Assembly (NCBI RefSeq): GCF_014490785.1
Contig: NZ_CP051488.1
Location: 4,526,001-4,590,000 of the forward strand
Length of the DNA stretch: 64,000 bases
Direction of reading: 5' to 3'
Source of the DNA: Kosakonia sp. SMBL-WEM22
GTDB taxonomy: Bacteria > Pseudomonadota > Gammaproteobacteria > Enterobacterales > Enterobacteriaceae
Numbering within the stretch: position 1 is the first letter of the stretch; each line of letters opens with the position of its first letter. Of the stretch, positions 43,917 to 53,237 are shown in pieces. Under the pieces are notes generated by a model, which saw nothing but the letters and a program-made list of their open reading frames with translations, did not search any database and was not told where the DNA came from. A program made the position numbers and the translations under genes.

Positions 43917-44156
43917 TTAGCGCAGCACCCACCACTCGCGTGAGCAGGCAGCTTTGCCTTCCGGACACGCTTTGCAACTGCCGCTCAGGCAACCACTCGC
44001 CTCCTCTTTTACACGCACTGCGCGCCCCATCGCCTCCAACCGCGCCAGCATGGCGTCGATCAGCGCTTTAGGCGTGTGCAGGGCGAGGCTGAGCTGGCTT
44101 GCCTCCATCCGCCCCTGCAACGCCAGCAGATCGCGTACTTCAATAAGCGATGCCAT
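43917..44156 (-). CDS. feoC: FeoC, small winged-helix [Fe-S] protein of the Feo system
   Basis: This 79-residue protein starts MASLIEVRDLLAL and has an N-terminal winged helix and a C-terminal cysteine loop, CLSGSCKACPEGKAAC, that can hold an iron-sulfur cluster. Known FeoC binds FeoB and protects it from proteolysis under low oxygen. An ATG seven codons earlier (44177) overlaps feoB and is less likely. The extra residue in the Cys loop (KAAC rather than KAC of E. coli) is as I recall for Klebsiella FeoC. Confidence 0.92.
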   Translation of the reverse strand: MASLIEVRDLLALQGRMEASQLSLALHTPKALIDAMLARLEAMGRAVRVKEEASGCLSGSCKACPEGKAACSREWWVLR

Positions 44157-44167
44157 CACTTCGCTCC

Positions 44168-46486
44168 TTAATGACAATCGCTTGCCGGGCTGTCGCAGCA
44201 GCTGGCCACCGTTCTGCGCGTCGCCAGCAGATTGACGTTCACGCGGCTGCGCGCACGGCGCAACACACCAATTACCAGCACGTTAAACACCAGCACCGCC
44301 AGAATGCAGGTCAGGCTGTAGAGCGGATGCTGATGGAAGGTGACGGTTTGATAAAAGAGCGTGGAGAGCGAGTAGGCGATATTCAGCCCCCAGAGCACCG
44401 AGAAGCCCATCCAGCCGCGGCTCGCTTCGCGGGCAATCGCGCCCATTGCCGTGATGCACGGCACATAGAGCAGGACAAAAATCAGGTAGCTGTAGGCCGC
44501 AGCCGCACTGCCGAATTTCTGGCTCATCACTCCCATGGTGCCGGTCGCCATCTCGCCGTCCCCCTTGCTGGCTTCAATCGGGTTAGCGAGCACGCTCAGG
44601 CTGAAAGTCTCTTTGATGGAGTTGCCGGTCTCTTCCAGCGCGGCGATCAGCTCATCACTCAGGCTGAACGTCGCCGGATCAAATACCTCCTGCGCAATAT
44701 TTTCCGCGGTGTAAAGCGTATTGAGCGTGCCGACAACCACCTCTTTTGCCATCGCACCAGTGACCAGCCCAACCGTCGCCTGCCAGTGATCGCCCTGCAC
44801 GCCAATCGGCTCTAGCAGCGGGGTAAAGAGGCGGCTGATGGAGGCCAGCGCCGAGTCGTCGATGTTATGCACCGTGCGCCCATTTAGCGAGAAGCTGTTC
44901 ATCGCGCTGAGGAAAATGCTGACGATGATAATCACTTTCCCGGCACGAATCACAAAGCCCTTCAGCCGCTGCCAGGTTTGCAGCAACAGGCTTTTCAGAT
45001 GCGGAACATGGTAGACCGGCAGCTCCATCACAAACGGCGACGCTTCACCGCGCAGCAGCGTGTACTTCAGCATCAGCCCGGTGAGGATCGCCATCACCAC
45101 GCCCAGCAGATAGAGCGAGAAGACCGCCACCGCCCCCTGCTGACCGAAGAAGGCAGCGGCAAAGACGGCAAAGATTGCCAGCCGCGCGCCACAGGACATA
45201 AACGGCGCCATCATGATGGTAATCAGCCGCTCGCGCGGCGCATCGAGCGTACGTGCGCCCATCACCGATGGCACATTGCAGCCGAAACCGACAATCAGCG
45301 GCACAAAGGATTTGCCTGGCAGACCGAGCGACTGCATCAGGCGGTCCATCACAAACGCGGCACGCGCCATATAACCGGAGTCCTCAAGAAAGGACATAAA
45401 CAGGTACATCATCCCCAGTTGTGGCACCAGCGGCAGCACGGTGTTGACGCCACCGCCCAGCCCCTGCGCGAGAAAGACTGTCAGCCACTCCGGGAAGTGC
45501 AGCGTATAGCCGAGCCACTGAATGCCGTGGATAAAGATCGCCACGGACCCGGCATCAAAAATGGGTGAGAACGCCCCGCCAATATTGATGGCGAAGAGGA
45601 ACATCAGGTACATGACAAACAGGAAGATCGGCAAGCCGAGAAAGCGGTTGAGAATGATGCGGTCAACAGCGGCGGTGAAACGGCTTGGCTCGGCGGTCAG
45701 CGTATTGCTGACGGTATCGCAAATCGCGGCGATGGCCTGGTAACGCGCATCGGCGATATGTAGCGCCGGATCGTCCATCTCCGCCTGCAAACGCGAAAGC
45801 GCGGCATTAAGCTGGCTGTCGGAAATATCGGCATTGGCGCGGCTATAGATATCCCCTTCCAGCATCTGCAACCCCATCCAGCGGCGCTGCTGCCAGGGAA
45901 GCGCGTCGCCCATCAGTCCGGCTAACGTATCCGCCTCGCGTGCCAGCGGCAGCGCGTAGTGCACCAGCTCGACATTGTCATTGGCACGGTGGCGATCGAT
46001 GGCGAGTTTCAGCGCCTCGATCCCGCGTCCACGCGTGGAGACCAGCGGGATCACCGGGCAGCCAAGGCGGCTGGCCAGCGCATCGATATCAATGCGCAGT
46101 TTCTGCTTTTCGGCGATATCGAGCATGTTGAGGGCGATAATGCACGGCACGCCAAGCTCCAGCAGCTGTAACGTCAGGTAGAGGTTGCGCTCAAGGTTAG
46201 AGGCATCCACCACGTTTATCAGCAGATCGGCATCGCCATTCAGAATGTAGTGGCAGGCAATCTGCTCATCGAGAGAGGTCTGCGCGGAGATGGTGGTTAG
46301 CGAGTAAGTGCCGGGCAGATCAACCAGCGTGACCTGGTGGTCGGTAGTGGTAAAGAGCCCCTCTTTGCGTTCAACGGTGACCCCGGCCCAGTTCCCGACC
46401 CGTTGGCGCGCACCGGTTAACTGATTGAATAACGTTGTCTTGCCTGAATTGGGGTTGCCAATTAAGCCAATGGTCATTTTTTTCAT
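44168..46486 (-). CDS. feoB: FeoB, ferrous iron transporter
   Basis: This 772-residue protein imports Fe2+. The N-terminal cytoplasmic G domain shows G1 GNPNSGKT (residues 10-17), G3 DLPG and G4 NMLD, followed by a GDI-like helical domain and a membrane core with two inverted Gate blocks (LVPQLGMMYLFMSFLEDSGYMARAAFVMDR; MSCGARLAIFAVFAAAFFG). The tail ends with CC, HC-type residues. I chose ATG 46486 (MKKMTIGLIGN), the family start. feoA lies 30 bp upstream, and feoC 11 bp downstream. Confidence 0.97.
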   Translation of the reverse strand: MKKMTIGLIGNPNSGKTTLFNQLTGARQRVGNWAGVTVERKEGLFTTTDHQVTLVDLPGTYSLTTISAQTSLDEQIACHYILNGDADLLINVVDASNLERNLYLTLQLLELGVPCIIALNMLDIAEKQKLRIDIDALASRLGCPVIPLVSTRGRGIEALKLAIDRHRANDNVELVHYALPLAREADTLAGLMGDALPWQQRRWMGLQMLEGDIYSRANADISDSQLNAALSRLQAEMDDPALHIADARYQAIAAICDTVSNTLTAEPSRFTAAVDRIILNRFLGLPIFLFVMYLMFLFAINIGGAFSPIFDAGSVAIFIHGIQWLGYTLHFPEWLTVFLAQGLGGGVNTVLPLVPQLGMMYLFMSFLEDSGYMARAAFVMDRLMQSLGLPGKSFVPLIVGFGCNVPSVMGARTLDAPRERLITIMMAPFMSCGARLAIFAVFAAAFFGQQGAVAVFSLYLLGVVMAILTGLMLKYTLLRGEASPFVMELPVYHVPHLKSLLLQTWQRLKGFVIRAGKVIIIVSIFLSAMNSFSLNGRTVHNIDDSALASISRLFTPLLEPIGVQGDHWQATVGLVTGAMAKEVVVGTLNTLYTAENIAQEVFDPATFSLSDELIAALEETGNSIKETFSLSVLANPIEASKGDGEMATGTMGVMSQKFGSAAAAYSYLIFVLLYVPCITAMGAIAREASRGWMGFSVLWGLNIAYSLSTLFYQTVTFHQHPLYSLTCILAVLVFNVLVIGVLRRARSRVNVNLLATRRTVASCCDSPASDCH

Positions 46487-46516
46487 TTTATTTCGCACCC
46501 CGCGAAAACGTTGCGA

Positions 46517-46744
46517 TTAACGTGAAACCACTTCTAATTTGAGAAAGGCGAGATCTTTTTTTCTTAACACTAAATTAACGCGGCGCGTTTCGATATGCAC
46601 CGGATCGCCCAACGGGGCAACGCGAACAACATTAAAAGAGGAGCCGGGCAACATGCCGAGGGATAAAAGTTTTTGCCGCCATGCCGGGCTTATTTCTGGC
46701 GAGAAACCGAGAATTTTCCACGCGCTATCAGGAGAGAATTGCAT
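46517..46744 (-). CDS. feoA: FeoA, SH3-fold accessory protein of the Feo system
   Basis: This 75-residue protein begins MQFSPDSAWKILGFSPEISPAWRQKLLSLGMLPG and has the SH3-like beta barrel of FeoA, full length. It is needed with FeoB for Fe2+ uptake and is thought to touch its G domain. It is the first gene of feoABC, with a Fur-like and an FNR-like box upstream. Confidence 0.95.
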   Translation of the reverse strand: MQFSPDSAWKILGFSPEISPAWRQKLLSLGMLPGSSFNVVRVAPLGDPVHIETRRVNLVLRKKDLAFLKLEVVSR

Positions 46745-46843
46745 AGAACCTACTTATCTTTTCTGCGAATCAATATCACTCATGCGTCTGTGAGAGGCAG
46801 AGTTGGCCATCAAAGAGAGGAGGAGTGAATCATTGGGTGCGAT

Positions 46844-46932
46844 GATAATGAGAATGGTTTCTATCAGCAATCCAAAGCGTGCGCTTCCGGCGGGGATAAT
46901 TAAAAAGTTACGCTATTTTTGATGTAGCGCAA
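46844..46932 (-). promoter_or_regulatory. feoABC promoter region with Fur-like and FNR-like boxes
   Basis: GATAATGAGAATGGTTTCT at 46844-46862 matches 13 of 19 positions of the Fur box, and TTGAT-GTAG-CGCAA at 46919-46932 matches 8 of 10 of the FNR consensus. They lie about 100 and 175 bp upstream of feoA. Repression by iron-loaded Fur and activation by FNR are known for feo in E. coli; here they are inferred. The rest of the 447-bp gap (46745-47191) is AT-rich and holds only the tex terminator. Confidence 0.6.
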
Positions 46933-47154
46933 TATTTGATACTTAAGAAGTTTCAGGAACAAATAGCGACCGCATCATCAGAATAATAAGAGGTGGTTTA
47001 TATTTATTAGCATGCTTGAATAGCACATCGAAATATAATAAAAGACATCAATATTAGCTGAACCACTAATTTTGCACGGAATAGCTTCAATTTACTGGCT
47101 ATTTTATTCAGCCAAAAATAAAACCCTAAGCGCAACGGGAAAATAACGGGCGGG

Positions 47155-47186
47155 AGAAAAAAGCCCTCTTCAGGAGAAGAGGGCTT
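47155..47186 (-). terminator. Rho-independent terminator of tex
   Basis: On the minus strand the 10-bp stem AAGCCCTCTT/AAGAGGGCTT has a 6-nt loop and is followed by a run of six T. It begins 5 nt after the tex stop codon. Confidence 0.92.
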
Positions 47187-47191
47187 TTCCA

Positions 47192-49528
47192 TTAGCGTTT
47201 CTTACCCATCGCTGCTGCCAGCGCATCCATCATTGCGCTGTTGCCGGCAGGTTGCGTGTCGCGGCCGCGCGCCGCTTTTGCCGGACGGGCAGCGTTGCGG
47301 TTGCCGTTATCACGCTCACTGCCGTTACCACCGCGTCGCGGCGCGCTTTCGCCCGGCTGCTCATTAAGACGCATCGTCAGGGCGATACGTTTGCGCGGTA
47401 GATCCACTTCCAGCACTTTTACCTTCACGATGTCGCCCGCTTTCACTACCGTATGCGGATCTTCGACGAACTTATCCGCCAGCGAAGAGATATGCACCAG
47501 ACCATCCTGATGGACGCCGATGTCTACAAACGCGCCGAAGTTGGTGACGTTTGTCACCGCACCTTCCAGCACCATGCCCGGCTGAAGATCGTTGAGGGTT
47601 TCAACGCCTTCAGCAAAGGTCGCGGTTTTGAACTCCGGACGCGGATCGCGGCCCGGTTTTTCCAGCTCTTTGATGATGTCGGTCACCGTCGGCACGCCGA
47701 ACTGCTCATCAGTAAACTCTGACGCCTTCAGCTTGCGCAGCTCGGTGCTGTTGCCCATCAGATCGCGCAGAGACTGCTCCGTCGCCGCCAGAATGCGCTC
47801 CACCACCGGGTAGGTTTCCGGGTGAACGGTAGAGGCATCAAGCGGGTTATCGCCGTGGTTGATACGCAAAAAGCCCGCGCACTGCTCAAAGGCTTTCGGC
47901 CCGAGGCGGCTCACTTTTAACAGCTGCTGGCGGTTCTGGAACTGACCGTTTTCATCGCGCCAGGCGACAATGTTCTGCGCCATCATGCGGGTTAACCCGG
48001 CCACGCGCGTCAGCAGCGGCACTGAGGCGGTATTGAGGTCAACGCCGACGGCGTTCACGCAATCTTCCACCACCGCATCAAGTTTTCGCGCCAGCTGGCT
48101 CTGGCTGACGTCATGCTGATACTGGCCGACGCCGATAGATTTCGGGTCGATCTTCACCAGCTCAGCCAGCGGGTCCTGTAAACGACGGGCAATGGACACC
48201 GCGCCGCGCAGGGAGACGTCAAGATCCGGGAACTCCAGCGCCGCCAGCTCAGAGGCGGAATAGACCGACGCCCCCGCTTCGCTGACAATCACCTTTTGCG
48301 CCGTCACTTTCGGGAACTGCTTCTGCACATCGAGGAAGAAGCGTTCGGTTTCGCGCGAGGCGGTACCGTTCCCAATCGCCACCAGCTCAACGTTATGCTT
48401 CTCGCACAGCGCCGCCACGGCTACCGCCGCTTTTGCCGCCTGCCCGGTGTGTGGGTAGATGGTATCGGTGGCGACAAGTTTGCCGGTGGCATCGACTACC
48501 GCCACTTTCACGCCGGTACGTAAACCAGGATCGAGACCCATGGTAGCGCGCAGACCGGCCGGTGCCGCCATCAGCAGATCGTGCAGGTTGCGGGCGAAGA
48601 CGTTGATCGCCTCATCTTCTGCACGCTCGCGCACCGTGCCCATCAGCTCGGTTTCCAGATGCATCAGCACTTTGATGCGCCAGGTCCAGCTCACCACGCC
48701 TTTACGCCAGCTGTCTGCCGGGGCGTTATTCAGGCGCAGACCGAGGTGGTCGATAATAATCTGTTCACCGTGGCTCTCTTTTGGTGGCTCATCGAACTGC
48801 GGGTCGGCGTTCAGCGAAAGTTGCAGAATGCCTTCGTTACGCCCACGGAACATTGCCAGCGCACGGTGTGACGGAACAGTGGAGAGGGGTTCATGATGAG
48901 CGAAGTAGTCGCGGAACTTGGCGCCCTCCTCCTCTTTCCCGGCCACAACCGTTGAGACGAGATGGGCGTTTTTCCACAAGTAGTTACGCACTTTCGCCAG
49001 CAGCGCGGCATCTTCCGCGAAGCGCTCCATCAGGATGTAACGCGCGCCGTCGAGAGCCGCTTTGCTATCGGCAACGCCTTTGTCGGCGTCCACAAAGGTG
49101 GCAGCCAGCGCTTCGGGATCCTGCGACGGATCGTTCCATAGCGAATCGGCCAGCGGTTCGAGGCCCGCTTCAATGGCGATCTGGCCGCGCGTACGGCGTT
49201 TCGGTTTATAGGGAAGGTAGAGATCTTCGAGTTCAGTTTTGCTCAGGGTGCCGTTGATCGCCTGCGCCAGTTCATCGCTCAATTTGCCCTGCTCGCCAAT
49301 CGATTTCAGGATCGCCTGGCGACGCTCTTCCAGCTCGCGCAGGTAGCCGAGGCGGGTTTCCAGCTGACGCAGCTGTGTGTCGTCCAGACCGCCAGTCACC
49401 TCTTTTCGGTAACGCGCAATAAACGGGACCGTGTTGCCTTCATCAAGCAGGCGAACGGCGGATTCCACCTGCTCGTTTCGTGCCTTAAGTTCACCCGCAA
49501 TAATGCGGCAGAGCGAATCATTCATCAT
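47192..49528 (-). CDS. tex: Tex (YhgF), RNA-binding transcription accessory protein
   Basis: This roughly 778-residue protein is the Tex family member: an N-terminal helical region (YRKEVTGGLDDTQLR, LEDLYLPYKPKRRTR), a YqgF-type nuclease-fold domain (GLDPGLRTGVKVAVVDATG), helix-hairpin-helix repeats (VGVDLNTASVPLLTRVAGL) and a C-terminal S1 RNA-binding domain (GAVTNVTNFGAFVDIGVHQDGLVHIS). A Gly/Arg/Asn-rich tail follows. I prefer the ATG at 49528 (MMNDSLCR), the E. coli start, over the one at 49540. In E. coli it is on the opposite strand relative to pckA, so it belongs to the inverted block. Confidence 0.95.
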   Translation of the reverse strand: MMNDSLCRIIAGELKARNEQVESAVRLLDEGNTVPFIARYRKEVTGGLDDTQLRQLETRLGYLRELEERRQAILKSIGEQGKLSDELAQAINGTLSKTELEDLYLPYKPKRRTRGQIAIEAGLEPLADSLWNDPSQDPEALAATFVDADKGVADSKAALDGARYILMERFAEDAALLAKVRNYLWKNAHLVSTVVAGKEEEGAKFRDYFAHHEPLSTVPSHRALAMFRGRNEGILQLSLNADPQFDEPPKESHGEQIIIDHLGLRLNNAPADSWRKGVVSWTWRIKVLMHLETELMGTVRERAEDEAINVFARNLHDLLMAAPAGLRATMGLDPGLRTGVKVAVVDATGKLVATDTIYPHTGQAAKAAVAVAALCEKHNVELVAIGNGTASRETERFFLDVQKQFPKVTAQKVIVSEAGASVYSASELAALEFPDLDVSLRGAVSIARRLQDPLAELVKIDPKSIGVGQYQHDVSQSQLARKLDAVVEDCVNAVGVDLNTASVPLLTRVAGLTRMMAQNIVAWRDENGQFQNRQQLLKVSRLGPKAFEQCAGFLRINHGDNPLDASTVHPETYPVVERILAATEQSLRDLMGNSTELRKLKASEFTDEQFGVPTVTDIIKELEKPGRDPRPEFKTATFAEGVETLNDLQPGMVLEGAVTNVTNFGAFVDIGVHQDGLVHISSLADKFVEDPHTVVKAGDIVKVKVLEVDLPRKRIALTMRLNEQPGESAPRRGGNGSERDNGNRNAARPAKAARGRDTQPAGNSAMMDALAAAMGKKR

Positions 49529-49629
49529 GTCTTTCATCATCTTCTGAACAAAAAATCAGGGGACAGTTATACGGACTGACACAGCAAAATGCCAGCCGTC
49601 AGCGGGCGCTCTCAGACTCATCCGGGCAC

Positions 49630-50103
49630 TTATTTTACGTAGACAATCTCGTTGACGTACCAGGTCGCTTCGCCGCCCGGCGTCTGCACCACCGCCACAT
49701 CGCCGACCTCTTTTTTCAGCAGCGCACGAGCCATCGGTGAATCGATGGAGATGTAATCTTTGCGGCCGAAAATTTCGTCGTAGCCGACAATGCGAAAACG
49801 CAGGGTGTCGCCATCGTCGTTTTCAATCTCTACCCAGGCACCAAAAAAGACCTTTCCCTCCTGCTGCGGCGAATAGTCGACGATTTTTAAATTTTCGAGG
49901 CATTTAGTCAGGTAGCGCACGCGACGATCGATTTCGCGCAGGCGCTTTTTGTTGTATTGATAATCAGCGTTTTCACTGCGATCGCCAAGGCTTGCCGCCC
50001 AGGTGACCTTTTTTGTCACTTCCGGGCGCTCCTGACGCCAGAGAAAATCGAGTTCCTGCTTCAGTTTGTCGTAACCTTCACGGGTAATCAGGGGCGTTTT
50101 CAT
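49630..50103 (-). CDS. greB: GreB, transcript cleavage factor
   Basis: This 157-residue protein rescues backtracked RNA polymerase by stimulating cleavage of the RNA 3' end. It has the N-terminal coiled coil with the acidic tip (SLGDRSENADYQYNKKRLRE) that reaches the active site, and the C-terminal FKBP-like domain (IDSPMARALLKKEVGDVA). The length is close to E. coli GreB (158). It is divergent from ompR with a 217-bp gap, the same relation as in E. coli. Confidence 0.95.
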   Translation of the reverse strand: MKTPLITREGYDKLKQELDFLWRQERPEVTKKVTWAASLGDRSENADYQYNKKRLREIDRRVRYLTKCLENLKIVDYSPQQEGKVFFGAWVEIENDDGDTLRFRIVGYDEIFGRKDYISIDSPMARALLKKEVGDVAVVQTPGGEATWYVNEIVYVK

Positions 50104-50320
50104 TGATGGGCCTTATTAATGTCTTCGCTGCACTTTACAAACGGAACGCGGTAACGTGCGGATTAATCATGCTTTATGTGATGCATTATGCATATAAGCT
50201 GCTGTTAAATATGCTTTGTAACAATTTCGACTAGAATGTATACCAGATTTCGCTGGTCGTTAACGCGCACTTTTTTAGAATACGGAAACATTATTGTCGG
50301 AACCTTTGGGAGTAAAAACA
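50104..50320. promoter_or_regulatory. Divergent greB/ompR control region
   Basis: This 217-bp gap contains CAATTTCGACTAGAATGTATACCAG (split over 50222-50246), the counterpart of the E. coli ompB promoter, where TAGAAT is a plausible -10. A run CATGCTTTATGTGATGCATTATGC at 50168-50191 is a loose CRP-like sequence. No gene is seen. Confidence 0.5.
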
Positions 50321-51037
50321 ATGCAAGAGAATTATAAGATTCTGGTCGTGGATGACGATATGCGTCTGCGCGCATTGCTCGAGCGTTACCTTACTGAGCA
50401 GGGCTTCCAGGTTCGTAGCGTGGCTAACGCGGAACAAATGGATCGTTTGTTAACCCGCGAATCCTTTCATCTGATGGTGCTGGACCTGATGCTGCCGGGC
50501 GAAGATGGTCTCTCTATCTGCCGCCGCTTACGCAGCCAGAGCAACCCAATGCCAATTATCATGGTGACGGCAAAAGGCGAAGAGGTTGACCGTATCGTCG
50601 GGCTGGAGATTGGTGCCGACGACTATATTCCCAAACCCTTCAACCCGCGTGAGCTGCTGGCGCGTATCCGCGCCGTGCTGCGGCGCCAGGCCAATGAGCT
50701 GCCGGGCGCACCCTCCCAGGAAGAGGCAGTTATTGCCTTTGGTAAGTTCAAACTGAATCTCGGCACCCGCGAAATGTTCCGCGAAGATGAGCCGATGCCG
50801 TTAACCAGCGGTGAGTTCGCGGTGCTGAAAGCGCTGGTCAGCCACCCACGCGAGCCGCTGTCGCGCGATAAGCTGATGAACCTGGCGCGCGGTCGCGAAT
50901 ACTCGGCAATGGAGCGCTCCATTGACGTACAGATCTCCCGCCTGCGCCGCATGGTGGAAGAGGATCCGGCGCATCCGCGTTATATTCAGACCGTCTGGGG
51001 CCTGGGCTACGTATTTGTACCGGACGGCGCTAAATGA
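50321..51037 (+). CDS. ompR: OmpR, osmolarity response regulator
   Basis: This 238-residue response regulator controls porin genes. The receiver domain (residues 5-120) has the acidic triad D11/D12 and the phosphorylation site D55 in VLDLMLPG, plus a conserved Lys in IPKPFNP. The winged-helix DNA-binding domain (about 136-238) ends RYIQTVWGLGYVFVPDG. It is nearly identical to E. coli OmpR. The ATG at 50321 (MQENYKILVVDDD) follows GGGAG. The stop overlaps envZ by 4 bp (ATGA). Confidence 0.98.
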   Translation: MQENYKILVVDDDMRLRALLERYLTEQGFQVRSVANAEQMDRLLTRESFHLMVLDLMLPGEDGLSICRRLRSQSNPMPIIMVTAKGEEVDRIVGLEIGADDYIPKPFNPRELLARIRAVLRRQANELPGAPSQEEAVIAFGKFKLNLGTREMFREDEPMPLTSGEFAVLKALVSHPREPLSRDKLMNLARGREYSAMERSIDVQISRLRRMVEEDPAHPRYIQTVWGLGYVFVPDGAK

Positions 51038-52386
51038 TGCGAGTGCGTTTCTCGCCGCGAAGTTCCTTTGCCCGCACGCTGCTGCTCATCGTCACTTTGC
51101 TGTTCGTCAGCCTGGTGACGACGTACCTGGTGGTACTGAATTTCGCCATTTTGCCAAGCCTTCAGCAGTTCAATAAAGTCCTCGCCTACGAAGTACGTAT
51201 GCTGATGACCGATAAACTGCAACTGGAGGATGGCACGCAGCTGGTGGTGCCCCCGGCATTTCGCCGCGAGATCTATCGCGAATTAGGCATTTCTCTCTAC
51301 TCCAACGAGGCGGCAGAAGATGCCGGCCTGCGTTGGGCGCAGCACTACGAGTTCCTGAGCCAGCAGATGGCGCAGCAGCTCGGCGGCCCGACTGAAGTCC
51401 GCGTTGAGGTGAACAAAAGCTCGCCGGTGGTGTGGCTGAAAACCTGGTTGTCGCCCAATATTTGGGTGCGCGTACCGCTCACGGAAATTCATCAGGGCGA
51501 TTTCTCCCCCCTCTTTCGCTATACGCTGGCAATCATGCTGCTGGCAATCGGCGGCGCGTGGCTCTTTATCCGTATTCAGAACCGACCCCTTGTTGACCTC
51601 GAACATGCCGCCCTTAAAGTGGGGAAAGGGCAGATCCCGCCGCCGCTGCGGGAGTATGGCGCATCGGAGGTGCGCTCGGTGACCCGCGCCTTTAACCAGA
51701 TGGCGGCGGGCGTCAAACAGCTGGCGGATGACCGCACGCTGCTGATGGCAGGCGTCAGCCACGATCTGCGCACGCCGTTAACGCGTATTCGTCTGGCGAC
51801 CGAGATGATGGGTGAAGAGGATGGCTATCTTGCGGAATCCATTAACAAAGATATCGAAGAGTGCAACGCGATTATCGAGCAGTTTATTGACTACCTGCGT
51901 ACCGGCCAGGAGATGCCGATGGAAGCAGCAGATCTCAACGCGGTGCTCGGGGAAGTGGTTGCGGCGGAGAGCGGCTACGAACGCGAAATCGACACCGGTC
52001 TGCAAGAGGGTGAGATCATCGTGCGTATGCACCCGCTCTCGATTAAACGCGCGGTCGCCAATATGGTGGTCAACGCGGCACGCTACGGCAATGGCTGGAT
52101 CAAAGTCAGCAGCGGCACGGAGCTGAACCGTGCCTGGTTCCAGGTGGAAGATGATGGTCCAGGCATCAAGCCGGAGCAGCGCGAGCATCTTTTCCAGCCG
52201 TTTGTGCGTGGTGACAGCGCCCGCAGCACCAGCGGCACCGGTTTAGGTCTGGCGATTGTGCAGCGTATTGTTGATAACCATAACGGGCTGCTGGAACTGG
52301 GCACCAGCGAGCGCGGTGGGCTCTGTATCCGCGCCTGGCTGCCGATCCCTGTCGTGCGCCAGAACGGACAGCTCAAAGAGGTGTAA
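51034..52386 (+). CDS. envZ: EnvZ, osmosensor histidine kinase
   Basis: This 450-residue inner-membrane kinase pairs with OmpR. It has two transmembrane helices (about residues 14-36 and 160-180) around a periplasmic domain, then a HAMP linker and the dimerisation domain with the phospho-accepting H243 in SHDLRTPLTR. The ATP domain shows the N box (VNAARYG), G1 (EDDGPGI), F box and G2 (GTGLGLAI). Length and sequence follow E. coli closely. Its end meets bioH across a terminator, the right edge of the inverted block. Confidence 0.98.
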   Translation: MMRVRFSPRSSFARTLLLIVTLLFVSLVTTYLVVLNFAILPSLQQFNKVLAYEVRMLMTDKLQLEDGTQLVVPPAFRREIYRELGISLYSNEAAEDAGLRWAQHYEFLSQQMAQQLGGPTEVRVEVNKSSPVVWLKTWLSPNIWVRVPLTEIHQGDFSPLFRYTLAIMLLAIGGAWLFIRIQNRPLVDLEHAALKVGKGQIPPPLREYGASEVRSVTRAFNQMAAGVKQLADDRTLLMAGVSHDLRTPLTRIRLATEMMGEEDGYLAESINKDIEECNAIIEQFIDYLRTGQEMPMEAADLNAVLGEVVAAESGYEREIDTGLQEGEIIVRMHPLSIKRAVANMVVNAARYGNGWIKVSSGTELNRAWFQVEDDGPGIKPEQREHLFQPFVRGDSARSTSGTGLGLAIVQRIVDNHNGLLELGTSERGGLCIRAWLPIPVVRQNGQLKEV

Positions 52387-52392
52387 ACCTGT

Positions 52393-52423
52393 AGCGCTTT
52401 GCCCGTCAGGCAAAGCGCTTTTC
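52393..52423. terminator. Bidirectional terminator between envZ and bioH
   Basis: A perfect 11-bp stem AGCGCTTTGCC/GGCAAAGCGCT with a 5-nt loop is followed by TTTTCCCC on the plus strand. It fills the gap between the two converging genes. Confidence 0.92.
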
Positions 52424-52428
52424 CCCTT

Positions 52429-53199
52429 CTATAACGTCGCTTTCAGCGCCAGTAGCGCGTCGCAAAAGGCTTCAGGGTGCGACACAAATGGCGCATGCGC
52501 CGCTTTCGGGAAGATAATTGACTCGCTTGCGGGCCACATCTCATCGAGCAGCGGCACAATCTTACGCGGCACCAGCCCATCAAGATGACCATACAGACGC
52601 AAAAACGGCAGCGACAGGTTCTGTAACCCCTCGCGCAGATCGACCGTCTTGAGAATCTCCAGCCCGCCGTTCAGCACCTCTGTCGACGGCATATCCAGCG
52701 ATAAGACGGCGTTTCTCAGCAGGCGCGCATCCTGTCGCGCGGTATCGCTGCCCATAGTTTGCAGCGCCAGAAAGCGCTCAACCGTGCGTTGGAAATCCTC
52801 GCTAAGCTGATGCTGAAATCCGGCCAGTACTTCAGGTTTAATCCCCGGCCACGCTTCCCGCGCGCTGAAACAGGGTGAGGAGGCAACGGTCACCAGCGCG
52901 CTTACCCGTTCCGGTGCTTGCAGCGCGATCTGGCTTGCCACCAGCCCGCCGAGGCTCCAGCCTAACCATATCGCCTTTTCCGGCGCCTTCGCTAAAACAC
53001 ACTGCGCCATCTGCGCCAGCGTCTGCGCACCAAAACCGAGGCTGCGGCCATAGCCGGGAAGATCGACCAGGTGCAGCGTAAAATGCGAGCTGAGTTCCGC
53101 CGTAATGCAATCCCATACTTGTGCATTCAGCCCCCAGCCGTGCAGCAGCACAAGATGCGCATCTCCTTCGCCTTTGGTTTGCCACCAGATGTCACTCAT
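52429..53199 (-). CDS. bioH: BioH, pimeloyl-ACP methyl ester carboxylesterase
   Basis: This 256-residue alpha/beta hydrolase removes the methyl group from pimeloyl-ACP methyl ester to finish the pimelate moiety of biotin. The nucleophile S82 is in GWSLGG. The acid lies in YGHLDGLVP (near residue 207) and the His in AAHAPFVSHP (near 235). The length equals E. coli BioH. It is divergent from gntX with only 38 bp between the starts. Confidence 0.96.
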   Translation of the reverse strand: MSDIWWQTKGEGDAHLVLLHGWGLNAQVWDCITAELSSHFTLHLVDLPGYGRSLGFGAQTLAQMAQCVLAKAPEKAIWLGWSLGGLVASQIALQAPERVSALVTVASSPCFSAREAWPGIKPEVLAGFQHQLSEDFQRTVERFLALQTMGSDTARQDARLLRNAVLSLDMPSTEVLNGGLEILKTVDLREGLQNLSLPFLRLYGHLDGLVPRKIVPLLDEMWPASESIIFPKAAHAPFVSHPEAFCDALLALKATL

Positions 53200-53237
53200 C
53201 AGTTATCGTTCTCTTCTTTCACACAAGGAGGTGCAAC

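Noticed and set aside
47007..47192. 61-codon frame between feoA and tex
   Set aside because: It covers the tex terminator and AT-rich promoter DNA; no supporting features.
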